Source: Akkermansiaceae bacterium (GTDB lineage: Bacteria; Verrucomicrobiota; Verrucomicrobiia; Verrucomicrobiales; Akkermansiaceae). From it: a stretch of DNA of 41,983 bases. The notes under the pieces were generated by a model. That model worked only from the letters and a program-made list of their open reading frames with translations. It had not been told where the DNA came from and searched no databases. The translations under genes and the position numbers were made by a program. The DNA lies in NCBI GenBank assembly GCA_025354565.1, contig JANXMQ010000207.1, forward strand, positions 1-41,983. The letters run 5' to 3'. This document shows, piece after piece, positions 30,506 to 38,129 of this stretch; position 1 is the stretch's first letter, and the number at the start of each line of letters is the position of its first letter.

Positions 30506-30937
30506 TTAGGAAATGACGGTCAATCCTGCGGCTTTTGCCATGCGTGACTGCCGCAGGTCGAAGGTGCAAAACTCCGCCGCACCAAGTTCCAAGGCCAACG
30601 CCACATGCAGAGTGTCCAACGAGCGGCATAGCGTTGTGGTGCCGTGGGCGGCGGAAAGCGCTTCCGCCGTGGCGAAGACATCCGGCCAAGAAACCGTCAC
30701 CCGATCATACACGCCGGTGGTAAGGTCGGATTCCACTTGGGCGATCAATTCGTCGCACTCCGTTTGGGTGAGTTCGCTGCGGCCCGCTTTTTGACGCAGG
30801 GCAGAGCGCATTTCGAGTTCGTGCAGGTCGTTGACGAGCGGCTTGCCGTGGCTGGCATTCACATAGGCAACCGCATCTGCGGCGCGGGGCTCAGGTAAAT
30901 AGAGCTTCAGCAAGACGCCGGTATCGAAGTAGCGCAT
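30506..30937 (-). CDS. vapC: PIN-domain toxin (143 aa)
   Basis: A complete VapC-like PIN RNase: MRYFDTGVLLKLYLPEP carries the first Asp (Asp5), NDLHELEMRSALRQKAG the conserved Glu, SLDTLHVALALELGA the third acidic site and FCTFDLRQSRMAKAAGL the last. VapC toxins cut tRNA or rRNA. The ATG shares one base with the stop of the upstream antitoxin gene (TAATG), so the two are translationally coupled. Confidence 0.9.
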   Translation of the reverse strand: MRYFDTGVLLKLYLPEPRAADAVAYVNASHGKPLVNDLHELEMRSALRQKAGRSELTQTECDELIAQVESDLTTGVYDRVTVSWPDVFATAEALSAAHGTTTLCRSLDTLHVALALELGAAEFCTFDLRQSRMAKAAGLTVIS

Positions 30938-31176
30938 TAGTAGCGGTCGGCTCGCAGTTCATCCAGAATCGTCTGTGAATCAGGAAACACCCGACTCCCG
31001 AACAATGCATGCTGGCGTGCCAGAAAATCAGGAGGAGTGGTGGCCGCCAACGGTTTTCCGCCAGCGGATTCAAGTTCCCTCCGCCGTTTGAGAAACAGGA
31101 TGAAATCATACGCTTCCCGCACCAGCGATTCAGGTGCGGTTTTGATTTCATCAAGGATGGCATCTCTGGCACTCAT
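30937..31176 (-). CDS. Antitoxin of the PIN module, DUF2281-like (79 aa)
   Basis: Starts at ATG 31176 (MSARDAILDEIKTAPESLVR); the longer open frame reaching 31377 merely runs through the XRE remnant upstream. The N-terminal helical part EAYDFILFLKRRRELE resembles DUF2281-type antitoxins (the P-x-x-x-x-x-E-x-x-D-F-I-x-x-L pattern), and the tail DFLARQHALFGSRVFPDSQT is the likely toxin-binding region. It is directly upstream of and overlaps the PIN gene, the usual antitoxin-first order. Confidence 0.8.
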   Translation of the reverse strand: MSARDAILDEIKTAPESLVREAYDFILFLKRRRELESAGGKPLAATTPPDFLARQHALFGSRVFPDSQTILDELRADRY

Positions 31177-31247
31177 GGCGGAAGGATAGATCAGGAGAGA
31201 TTGGATGGCAAGAATTCCTAGTGCATGGAGTCGTTGCCCACGGATTG

Positions 31248-31377
31248 ACATCAAGCAGGCACGAAGTGCAGTTCCACTTTCTTTGCGAGAGCGGCGGCCG
31301 CTTTTCCGAGGCTGGCTACGGTGGGAGGGGTTTGAGGGAACGAGCATCCGGTCCAGCGAGGCCCGGCTGGCTTTCAT
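31248..31377 (-). pseudogene. Remnant B of an XRE-type antitoxin (C-terminal 42 codons)
   Basis: A second copy of the sequence at 30307-30436, same length and strand. It starts MKASRASLDRMLVPSNPS from the ATG at 31375-31377, then loses frame through a 2-base deletion (CCCTCCCACCGT here, CCCTCCCTCACCGT in copy A). The expected TVASLGKAAAALAKKVELHF ending continues in another frame to TGA at 31251. The part of the gene with the helix-turn-helix is missing. Confidence 0.65.
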
Positions 31378-31395
31378 GCTCCTCTTGCGGCAAGG

Positions 31396-31800
31396 TCATG
31401 GCGTTCCAAGGATCGGGATGAACGCATGAGCGGATGCCCAAGGTTTCGCAAGCAGGGCCATGTCCAGGGTGGCGAGCATGAGCCCGTGGCGAACAGCGAG
31501 ACGAACCAGATGCGCGTCAGTGGTGTCTTTGTAAGTCGATTCAGGCGAATTGGTAGCGCTCAGATTGTCGGCGAGGAAACGATGGGCCGGGCGGGAATAG
31601 AGGCTGATCAGCGAACGATGGGCATCTTGCCATGAGGTGGAGTAGCCGGGACTGAGGCTCACACGCATGAATCCAAGCTCGACGATGGGAGTAGTATGAA
31701 ACTCGGGTTGCTCGTCCAACCATGCCCGCACCGCTGCGTGATCCGCATGAGTGGTCCAGCGGCTGGCGAGCAGTAAATTTACGTCCAACAGCCAGCTCAT
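31396..31800 (-). CDS. vapC: VapC-type PIN toxin (134 aa)
   Basis: MSWLLDVNLLLASRWTTHAD has the N-terminal Asp6; TPIVELGFMRV supplies the conserved Glu; KDTTDAHLVRLAVRHGLMLA the central Asp and LATLDMALLA the last Asp. This is the TTDAHL subclass of PIN toxins. The start overlaps the antitoxin stop by four bases (ATGA). Length is normal and the frame intact, so the module is probably functional. Confidence 0.92.
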   Translation of the reverse strand: MSWLLDVNLLLASRWTTHADHAAVRAWLDEQPEFHTTPIVELGFMRVSLSPGYSTSWQDAHRSLISLYSRPAHRFLADNLSATNSPESTYKDTTDAHLVRLAVRHGLMLATLDMALLAKPWASAHAFIPILGTP

Positions 31801-32162
31801 GGAGTTTCCTCGAGTATTTGTTTGATCCGCTCAGGAGTCATCGGGGGCGCACCCGCAGGGGCCGCGAGCAGGCAATCCGCCAAGCCGACACCGCAGGGAT
31901 ATTTCTGACGCCGGTTCTCTTGTTCGAGCGTGATCAACTCCGCCGTGCTGATCCGTGAGGCGGGCACGGCATTGGTCGATGAAACCAAGGGCAGCTTGGT
32001 CGTCGTTTTCCTCGGGGAGGAAACTGACGGGGAGGAATTTGCAGAACCAAGTCCCCGTTTCAGCAAATCTGCTGCCACATCCTTGAGCTTACGACCCTCA
32101 TGAACCGCCAGAAACTTCATTTCCTTTACCAGATCGGCGGGCAGATCAATCGTAGTTTTCAT
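31797..32162 (-). CDS. vapB: VapB-type antitoxin with RHH-like N-terminus (121 aa)
   Basis: MKTTIDLPADLVKEMKFLAV followed by GRKLKDVAADLLKRGL is a ribbon-helix-helix DNA-binding domain typical of VapB antitoxins of this PIN class. The C-terminal half is longer than usual: a Ser/Thr-rich linker, then LITLEQENRRQKYPCGVGLA and MTPERIKQILEET, the toxin-binding end. It is upstream of and overlaps the toxin gene. No upstream gene is close, so it should carry its own promoter in the 89-bp gap. Confidence 0.88.
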   Translation of the reverse strand: MKTTIDLPADLVKEMKFLAVHEGRKLKDVAADLLKRGLGSANSSPSVSSPRKTTTKLPLVSSTNAVPASRISTAELITLEQENRRQKYPCGVGLADCLLAAPAGAPPMTPERIKQILEETP

Positions 32163-32251
32163 GCGGAAAGCTTACTGGTTAGCTGGCTTGCTGTCAAATT
32201 CTTCAGCGATTTGAATGGGTTCGAGGATGGTTCGTAGCTCACAAATTAACA

Positions 32252-32560
32252 TCAATCAGGCAGGACTTTAAGCTCCACCTTCCGGCTGCTCGCATAGATG
32301 GCGCGGAGTTTGCGGGGATTGGCAACGAAAACCTCATGGCCAAGCTCCTGAAGCAACCGGCTTATCCACGGGCTGTGCGTACCAACTTCGTGGGTAATGC
32401 GCGCACCGGGATACTTCTCTGAGAGCCTGCGCCGCGCTTCACGGTGGTTGGTGATCGTGCGCTCGTCGATGATTTCGCCTTCCGCGTTGAGATCACAGAT
32501 GGCGTGCTTCTTGTCGCCGAGATCTAGACCGATGGTGATAGCAGGAATGATGTTTTTCAT
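32252..32560 (-). mobile_element. Truncated IS110-family transposase (N-terminal 102 aa)
   Basis: MKNIIPAITIGLDLGDKKHA is the start of the RuvC-like DEDD domain of IS110 transposases (first Asp in GLDLG), and ITHEVGTHSPWISRLLQELG carries the Glu. The protein should continue with NPRKLRAIYASSRKSDxxDA to the other acidic residues and a C-terminal Ser domain, but after YASSRK it reads VELKVLPD and stops. No terminal repeats or C-terminal domain are present. The tail sequence resembles the XRE remnants nearby (see findings). Not active. Confidence 0.85.
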
Positions 32561-32578
32561 GGCAGGCGGATTTTAGCA

Positions 32579-32594
32579 CGGCGCTCAAGCGCCG
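32579..32594. repeat. Short GC hairpin upstream of the IS110 fragment
   Basis: CGGCGCT (32579-32585) and AGCGCCG (32588-32594) form a perfect 7-bp inverted repeat with a 2-base centre. It lies between the IS110 start codon and the stop of the LAGLIDADG gene. It may be a terminator-like structure for the latter, though no T-run follows, or a leftover of the IS end. Confidence 0.35.
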
Positions 32595-32610
32595 CCCGCT
32601 GCCTTCTCAT

Positions 32611-33108
32611 CTAATCTTGTTGTGCTCTTGGATTCATTAGACGAGCGGCTCCCCGCCTAGACATCCCGGAGTCGCGATCCGCAATCAGTGCGACAACGAT
32701 CTCTCTCATACGCTCAGGCTGGGGGATGGCCTCCGAGGAACAATACAGCATGACCAAATCTCTCCATAGGCGGAACTCATGACGCTTGTGGGATCTCAAC
32801 GGATACGTGTCGAAGAAATCTACCAATAATCTAAGTCGCCGCTTATCGGTAACATCCAAATCACTTCGATTCTTGTAGGACTTGCCTGTGGATCGCTTAC
32901 TGACGACAACCTCATCAATACGGACGTATCCACCGCCAAAAAGGGCATCATTCGCTTCTGCGACGATCTCGTCGTCGCCTTGAAGGGTAAGCTTGAAGCG
33001 AGGTCTTACAGGCATGTCCGTCCTTGTCGTATTCCGATAGGTGAAAGATGCTTCCCCGTCACACAGTCCGACAAACCAGTGCGCCCAAAATGGATCGATG
33101 TGCTTCAT
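32611..33108 (-). CDS. LAGLIDADG-family endonuclease-like protein (165 aa)
   Basis: WAHWFVGLCDGEASFTYRNT near the N-terminus matches the LAGLIDADG motif with its usual G-x-x-D-G-E-A/G-S-F form, and the downstream RPRFKLTLQGDDEIVAEAND and KRRLRLLVDFFDTYPLRSHK fit the saddle-shaped DNA-binding fold of one LAGLIDADG unit. A single motif implies a homodimer cutting a palindromic site. The gene is free-standing: no group I intron, intein or split host gene surrounds it. It ends 9 bases after the DUF1232 gene upstream and 51 bases before the IS110 fragment. Confidence 0.8.
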   Translation of the reverse strand: MKHIDPFWAHWFVGLCDGEASFTYRNTTRTDMPVRPRFKLTLQGDDEIVAEANDALFGGGYVRIDEVVVSKRSTGKSYKNRSDLDVTDKRRLRLLVDFFDTYPLRSHKRHEFRLWRDLVMLYCSSEAIPQPERMREIVVALIADRDSGMSRRGAARLMNPRAQQD

Positions 33109-33117
33109 CAGCGAATC

Positions 33118-33558
33118 TCACTTGGTTTTGAACATCGCCATGATCTTCTTCCACAGTCCGCTCCCAACCATCTGGTCGGTCACTTCGATGATGTGTCGAA
33201 CGACTTCGAGCAAATCACCATCTCCCCTCCAATGCTTCAATACAATCTCATTATCGACCTGATTCAGCAGTTGGTTAATCACGTAAGCAGCAAGCGCTAT
33301 GTCGTCTGCGTATCCGGCAGGTCCGATGATGCCCTCCGGAAGAAGGTCAAGAGGACTGATGATGTAAGCTATAACCATCCCCAACTTAGCTTTGTGCTTT
33401 GCTGGTATCTCGGGATCAAGAAGAAGTGCTCCCAGAAGGTAGGCGAAATCAGGTAGAAACAAGATGTAGTCCACCCACTTGGACTTCTGCCCATCTTTCG
33501 ATGCTGCCCATGTGTTAAGTTTCTGACGTAGTTGGTCGTAGAAGTTTGCGTCTGTCAT
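33118..33558 (-). CDS. DUF1232 (YkvA-like) membrane-associated protein (145 aa)
   Basis: The ATG at 33558 (MTDANFYDQLRQKLNTWAAS) is preferred to a frame start 12 codons earlier. The family signature is clear: DPEIPAKHKAKLGMVIAYII, SPLDLLPEGIIGPAGYADD, IALAAYVINQLLNQV. The C-terminus WKKIMAMFKTK is basic. DUF1232 proteins are widespread with no agreed role. It is followed closely by the LAGLIDADG gene on the same strand, with a 9-base gap. Confidence 0.88.
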   Translation of the reverse strand: MTDANFYDQLRQKLNTWAASKDGQKSKWVDYILFLPDFAYLLGALLLDPEIPAKHKAKLGMVIAYIISPLDLLPEGIIGPAGYADDIALAAYVINQLLNQVDNEIVLKHWRGDGDLLEVVRHIIEVTDQMVGSGLWKKIMAMFKTK

Positions 33559-33749
33559 ATTATTTTTTCTGCACAACAGTTGAATTCCTATCATGTCCGG
33601 CAGTGATATCCAGTCAATTCAACTGCGGTAGGCTTGACGGAATTCGTTGATTTCACAAGGATTTTCCGGTTCCGCGTGCGTCTATCAGTCGGATTCTGGT
33701 GGGGGCTTTCCGGGTGGGGTGCTCTAGCAGGATACTCGACCAATAACTT

Positions 33750-35150
33750 CTAACTCCTATCCTTCTTTCGCTCCTTCATCCATTTTCTGAAATCTCCGCC
33801 GTGGGAGTCGGGGAGGGTGCGTTGGCCTAACCAATCTTGCAGCGGTTTGATTGGTGCGACTTGGATCGGCAGGTGGTTCATCGCCTTGCTCATGGTCATC
33901 GCGGTGCGCCAGAGCGAGGGGGAGGTGGCGAGGGTGGCGAAGGGTGACATCGGGATGGCCCCGGCGGAGGGGACGGATTCGCGTTTTGCCTTGTCACGCA
34001 GGCGTAGTAACAGATCGGGGATTGGAATGTCCACGGGGCAGACCTCGTTGCAGGCACCGCAGAGCGAGGAGGCTTTTGGCAGATCGGCAAATTCCGGGAA
34101 GCGGCTGCCGAAGAGCAGGGGAGAAAGCACCGCGCCGACGGGGCCGCCGTAGGGCGAGCGGTAAGCGTGGCCGGAGGCTTGGCGATAGACCGGGCAGACG
34201 TTCTGGCAGGCGCCACAGCGGATGCAGCGGAGGATTTCCTTGCAGTTCGAGGCGAGCACGTCGGTGCGGCCGTTGTCCATGAAGACCACGTGCATGTGCT
34301 CGGGGCCGTCCGGCTGATTTGCGGAGCGCGGGCCGTTGATGAACTCGGTGTAAACGGTGAGTTGCTGGCCGGTGGCGGAGCGGCCTAGCAGGTTGAGGAA
34401 GACGGCGAGATCCTTTTCCTGAGGAATGATTTTCTCGATGCCGATAAGCGCGATGTGGACCGGCACAGGTGCCATGCCAAAACGGGAATTTCCCTCATTG
34501 GTGACGAGCGTGAGGCGACCGGTGTCCGCACAGACGAAGTTGGCACCGGTGATGCCGGCTTGGGCGACCATGTATTTCTCGCGAAGGTGGACGCGGGCGC
34601 GGCGGGTGATGGTTTCCGGATCGTCGTTGTAATCGTTGGCAATGCCTTCGCGCAGGAAGGTTTTGGCGATGTCCCGGCGGTTGAGGTGAATGATGGGTTT
34701 GACGATGTGCGAGGGTTCGTCGCCGTCGAGCTGGATGATGAATTCGCCGAGGTCGGACTCGAGGCATTCGATGCCGTTTTCGATCAAGAACGGGTTGAGG
34801 TGAATTTCCTCAGCCGCCATCGATTTGGACTTGGTGAGTTGGGTGACGCCGTGCTGGCGGAGGACGGATAGGATTGTCTGGCGGGCGTCCTCATCGGTGG
34901 CGGCGAAGTGGACGTTCACGCCGCGCTGGATGAGGGCTTTTTCGGCTTTTTCGAGATACTCGCCCAGGTGGTGGAGCGTGTGGTCCTTGATGGCTGCCGC
35001 CAGTTTCCGCAGTGCGTCGGGATCGGGGTAGTCGTGATGGAGGACGTGAAAGCGCTTGTCCGTGCCCTTGGACGAGCCGTCGATGACCGAGGCTTGCTTT
35101 TCGTCCGAGATGTCGCGGGCGTATTGATCGATAGGTTGGATGCCGATCAT
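33750..35150 (-). CDS. lutB: Lactate utilization iron-sulfur protein LutB (466 aa)
   Basis: LUD domain first (HFAATDEDARQTILSVLRQH, LTKSKSMAAEEIHLNPFL, GANFVCADTGRLTLVTNEGN), then two 4Fe-4S motifs: CIRCGACQNVCPVYR and CGACNEVCPVDIPIP. This is LutB, an electron-carrying subunit of the L-lactate oxidising LutABC complex. The ATG at 35150 overlaps the stop of lutA by four bases (ATGA), and the long frame beyond it is only the shadow of lutA. The final 50 residues include the family's short C-terminal helix region. lutC lies at 18728-19336, not here. Confidence 0.95.
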   Translation of the reverse strand: MIGIQPIDQYARDISDEKQASVIDGSSKGTDKRFHVLHHDYPDPDALRKLAAAIKDHTLHHLGEYLEKAEKALIQRGVNVHFAATDEDARQTILSVLRQHGVTQLTKSKSMAAEEIHLNPFLIENGIECLESDLGEFIIQLDGDEPSHIVKPIIHLNRRDIAKTFLREGIANDYNDDPETITRRARVHLREKYMVAQAGITGANFVCADTGRLTLVTNEGNSRFGMAPVPVHIALIGIEKIIPQEKDLAVFLNLLGRSATGQQLTVYTEFINGPRSANQPDGPEHMHVVFMDNGRTDVLASNCKEILRCIRCGACQNVCPVYRQASGHAYRSPYGGPVGAVLSPLLFGSRFPEFADLPKASSLCGACNEVCPVDIPIPDLLLRLRDKAKRESVPSAGAIPMSPFATLATSPSLWRTAMTMSKAMNHLPIQVAPIKPLQDWLGQRTLPDSHGGDFRKWMKERKKDRS

Positions 35151-35899
35151 GGGAGTGAGTTGCGTAAGATTTGGATCGCGTGGAGATGCTTGATCGGGCG
35201 GCCTTGGGCGACGGCGAGGCCGTTGAGGTGCATGAGGCAGGACATGTCGCCGCTGACGAGGATATCGGGCTTGGTGGCGAGGAGGTGGTCGAGCTTGAGC
35301 GACCCCATGCGCCCGGAGATGTGCGGGAAGGTGACGGAAAAAGTGCCGCCGAAGCCGCAGCATTGCTCGTCTTGGCCGAAGGGAGTGATGATCGCGTTTT
35401 CGATGGATGCCAGCAGAGCGAGCGTCGCTTCACCGCTGCCGGTGCCGCGGCTGTGGCAGGAGCGGTGGAAGGCGATGCGGGTGGGTTCTGCGAATTTCCC
35501 GGGCCACTTTGTGATGCCCAAGCCGTTGGCAATGAAGTCCATGACCTCCCAGGTGCGGCGGGCGAGGGAGTCGATGGCGGCATCCGGATTCTCTTCAAAC
35601 TGGAGGATGTTGCCGTGGAAATTCATTGCGGCGCATGAGCCGGACGGAACGATGACGGGCTGTTCTCCGGCAAAAACCGAAGCCGTGTGGCGGGCGACTT
35701 TCCGTGATGCGACCCAGTCGCCGGAGTTGAAGGCGGGCTGGCCGCAGCAGGTTTGGTTATCAGGAAATTCCACGGTCACGCCGAGGTGTTCGAGCACCTC
35801 GACGGTCGCGCGGGCGACATCGTCGTAGAAGGCATCGCAAAGGCAGGTGCCCATGAGGAGCACGCGTTTGCCGGAGGGTCGCTGGAGTTGGCTGGCCAT
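35147..35899 (-). CDS. lutA: Lactate utilization protein LutA (250 aa)
   Basis: Two CCG domains: TCCGQPAFNSG near residue 51 and QCCGFGGTFSVTFPHISGRM near residue 180, with RIAFHRSCHSRGTG between them. These Cys-rich motifs bind a non-cubane Fe-S cluster, as in heterodisulfide reductase subunit B and GlpC. With LutB and LutC it oxidises L-lactate to pyruvate, feeding electrons to the respiratory chain. It is the first gene of the lutA-lutB pair; the gap to the gene on its left boundary (36017) is 117 bp. Confidence 0.95.
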   Translation of the reverse strand: MASQLQRPSGKRVLLMGTCLCDAFYDDVARATVEVLEHLGVTVEFPDNQTCCGQPAFNSGDWVASRKVARHTASVFAGEQPVIVPSGSCAAMNFHGNILQFEENPDAAIDSLARRTWEVMDFIANGLGITKWPGKFAEPTRIAFHRSCHSRGTGSGEATLALLASIENAIITPFGQDEQCCGFGGTFSVTFPHISGRMGSLKLDHLLATKPDILVSGDMSCLMHLNGLAVAQGRPIKHLHAIQILRNSLP

Positions 35900-36016
35900 G
35901 AATGATGGGTGTTTAAGATACCGGTGGCGGAACTTTTTTCAGGTTAGCGGATGAGTCAGAAAGGACAATCGGGAATATGTGAATCATTGCCCATGAATTT
36001 CCCGTCATTTTTACAT

Positions 36017-36580
36017 TCAATAATACGGCCGCAGCATCCAATAACAGATTGGTCCGGTGATGGCGACGCAGAGCCACATGGGAAATACCCAGCGGGCGAG
36101 CTTGCGGTGGGCGGTGAAGCGGTTGGTCCAGCCGGCGATGAAGGTGAACAGGATGAACGGTAGGCTCACCGCAGCGAGGGTGATGTGGGTGATCAGCAGG
36201 ATAAAATAGACGGTCCTTAGCGGGCCGGTGCCGCCGTAGTGGGTGGCTTCATGGGTCATGTGATAGGCCACGTAACACAGCAGGAAAATGATGGATAGAA
36301 TCATCGCCAGCACCATGGTCGTGCGGTGGAGTTTCACTTGGCCGAGTTTGATGAAACTCAGCGAAACTAACAACACCACGGCGGTGACGGCGTTCAATCC
36401 GGCATGGATGGGTGGCAGGAAATCGGTGGACCAGCCGACGGGCAGTGGCACTTTGATTTTCTGCATCAGCACGACTAACAGCAGCACGACGGTGGATAAA
36501 ATCCACGCCGCGATACCGAGTTTTTTTGAAAGCGTATCCTGCGGCGTGCGGGCCAGCCATTGCTTGCGTTCGCTGTCCAT
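36017..36580 (-). CDS. DUF420 integral membrane protein (187 aa)
   Basis: Five or so hydrophobic segments alternate with short loops (about 22-40, 55-78, 88-106, 122-150, 163-182). Conserved His residues sit in PPIHAGLNAV, VKLHRTTMV, AYHMTHEATHYGG and LITHITLA, the pattern of DUF420 / YozB-like proteins linked to cytochrome c oxidase assembly. It is the last gene of a leftward cluster and its ATG shares one base with the SCO stop (TGATG), so it is translationally coupled. Confidence 0.88.
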   Translation of the reverse strand: MDSERKQWLARTPQDTLSKKLGIAAWILSTVVLLLVVLMQKIKVPLPVGWSTDFLPPIHAGLNAVTAVVLLVSLSFIKLGQVKLHRTTMVLAMILSIIFLLCYVAYHMTHEATHYGGTGPLRTVYFILLITHITLAAVSLPFILFTFIAGWTNRFTAHRKLARWVFPMWLCVAITGPICYWMLRPYY

Positions 36581-37305
36581 CAGATGCCGGGGGATTTGTT
36601 TTTATCAAGTTCCTGGCGGATGCGGGCGAAGAGTTCGTCCTTGAGTTTTTGATAGAGATTCGGGTCGAGTTTTTTGCCTTCCTCGGAGCGGGCATCGGCG
36701 AGCGGCCATTTGCCGATGACCTTGAAATCGCGGTCCACAAGGATGAACCCGAGGTCGTGGGCATACTTGCCGTTGGTCTCGACATCTAGCGGTTCGGTGC
36801 GGTTGCGGACACCAAAGAATTTCAATTCGTGTTCCAGATAGTCATGCGTGGTTTTGGTGTCGCCAGCGTTGAGGAACCACCAGTTTTTCGTGTCTGCGCC
36901 GATGGCTTTCGCGTAGTCGGCTAGTTTATCCGGGTTGTCGTTTTCCGGGTCGATGGAAATGCAGGTAATATGGAAATCCGGGTTGTCTTTGAACTCGTCG
37001 TAAATTTTGCGGAGTTCCGCACCATTGCGGACGGCGCAGTTCGGGCAGACGGCGAAGAACTCGGCGACGACCCAGACCTTGCCGCGCAAGTCGGAGAGTT
37101 TCACCGGTTGCTTGTCCTGATTGATGGCGGGCAGATCTTTGGCGATCTCAAACCACTGCGGCGCGGTTTCCTTGCCGGTGTTGATCGCGGGGGCCTGATA
37201 GGGTGCGTTTAGCCCCTTGGCGAGCCACATCGAAATGCTGATGACGCCGATGCAGATGATGGCAACGGCGGAGTAGAAAAGGGCGATGGTGGTATTGCGT
37301 TTCAT
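36580..37305 (-). CDS. SCO1/SenC-like protein with CXXC site (241 aa)
   Basis: One N-terminal membrane helix (about 8-29) anchors a thioredoxin-like domain of the SCO family: LSDLRGKVWVVAEFFAVCPN, ITCISIDPENDNPDKLADYA, then YAHDLGFILVDRDFKVIGKW. SCO proteins deliver copper to, or reduce, the CuA site of cytochrome c oxidase. The metal/redox motif is CPNC (Cys87, Cys90) instead of the usual CXXXC, while the His (183) is kept. It overlaps both neighbours by one base. The context with DUF420 supports a role in oxidase maturation. Confidence 0.88.
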   Translation of the reverse strand: MKRNTTIALFYSAVAIICIGVISISMWLAKGLNAPYQAPAINTGKETAPQWFEIAKDLPAINQDKQPVKLSDLRGKVWVVAEFFAVCPNCAVRNGAELRKIYDEFKDNPDFHITCISIDPENDNPDKLADYAKAIGADTKNWWFLNAGDTKTTHDYLEHELKFFGVRNRTEPLDVETNGKYAHDLGFILVDRDFKVIGKWPLADARSEEGKKLDPNLYQKLKDELFARIRQELDKNKSPGI

Positions 37306-38081
37306 TACGGGCGGTAGGGTTCGGCGAGGAGCTTGTCGATGGTCTTGCCGAGGAGGATTTCAAGCTCGGCGACGTTGGTGTTAGAGGTGCCGGTTTTCGC
37401 GCCTTTCGCATCCCAGCCAGCGGCTTGCTCGAAATCAAATGTGGCGATGTAGGGTGGCCCGCCTTTTTTCTGCGGCACGACGGCGCGGCGGATGTGGCCG
37501 TTTTTGTCGATCAGAATGATGGCTGAATCATACTCCCATTTGCCTTTCAGTTCGTTCGGATAGAGCGTGGCCTTGAGTTCGTTCTTGATGAACTTGTGCA
37601 AGGTCTTCGGCTCATTGCTGCCGAGCCACCATTGGGGCAATTTGATAGCATTGGCGGTCGCGTTTTCCTCAAGACTCTTGAGCAATTGGTCCGAGGGCAG
37701 GGGATCGACGATGAGGGTGATGAGGTTGAAATCCTTGCTCCCAGCGCGGGCTTCTGCGAGCCGTTTCATCACGCCCATGCTGAGTTCCGCTGCTTGCGGA
37801 TCGCGCAGGCTGGTCACGTTCATGGCGACGACATTTCCGCGAAGATCGACGAGATTCACGATTTTTCCATCTTGACGCAGCATCCGCAGGTCGCGTTCGG
37901 GAGTAATGCGGTAGATAATAGCTGGGCGTTCGTCAGGGGCTTGTTGGAGCGACCAGTTATCGTAGGCCTTAAGCACCAGCCAGCCGCCGAGGAAAATGAT
38001 TCCGACCAAGACGAATGCCGTGTTGCGGAGCTTTTTGGGATCACGAATGGCGGGTTCGAGACTGGGATCGGGCAGGGGCAT
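37305..38081 (-). CDS. Cysteine-less SCO-like membrane protein (258 aa)
   Basis: Shares the SCO layout: one membrane helix (about 22-41), then IVNLVDLRGNVVAMNVTSLR in place of the Cys motif, FNLITLIVDPLPSDQLLKSL, a WWLGSNEP segment and SAIILIDKNGHIRRAVVPQK. The complete translation contains no Cys and the His before the late strand is also lost (YDSAIILID), so it cannot bind copper in the SCO manner. It is upstream of the SCO gene and coupled to it (TAATG). Possibly a scaffold partner of the active SCO. Confidence 0.72.
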   Translation of the reverse strand: MPLPDPSLEPAIRDPKKLRNTAFVLVGIIFLGGWLVLKAYDNWSLQQAPDERPAIIYRITPERDLRMLRQDGKIVNLVDLRGNVVAMNVTSLRDPQAAELSMGVMKRLAEARAGSKDFNLITLIVDPLPSDQLLKSLEENATANAIKLPQWWLGSNEPKTLHKFIKNELKATLYPNELKGKWEYDSAIILIDKNGHIRRAVVPQKKGGPPYIATFDFEQAAGWDAKGAKTGTSNTNVAELEILLGKTIDKLLAEPYRP

Positions 38082-38129
38082 CGGCGGCGGAAGTTAAACG
38101 AGAGCGGGGGGGAGGCAAGCCAAGTGCGG

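Noticed and set aside
32561..32610. Possible bridge-RNA remnant in the hairpin upstream of the IS110 start
   Set aside because: Only 50 bases remain between the IS110 ATG and the next gene, far less than the non-coding end that holds a bridge RNA, and just one small hairpin is present.
33118..33594. Longer start of the DUF1232 protein with 12 extra residues
   Set aside because: The extra residues (MIGIQLLCRKNN) match no family pattern, and the ATG at 33558 gives the normal length.
33750..35363. N-terminal extension of LutB by 71 residues
   Set aside because: The extension is Arg/Pro/His-rich and lies wholly inside the lutA coding sequence; the ATG at 35150 with ATGA overlap fits the family.
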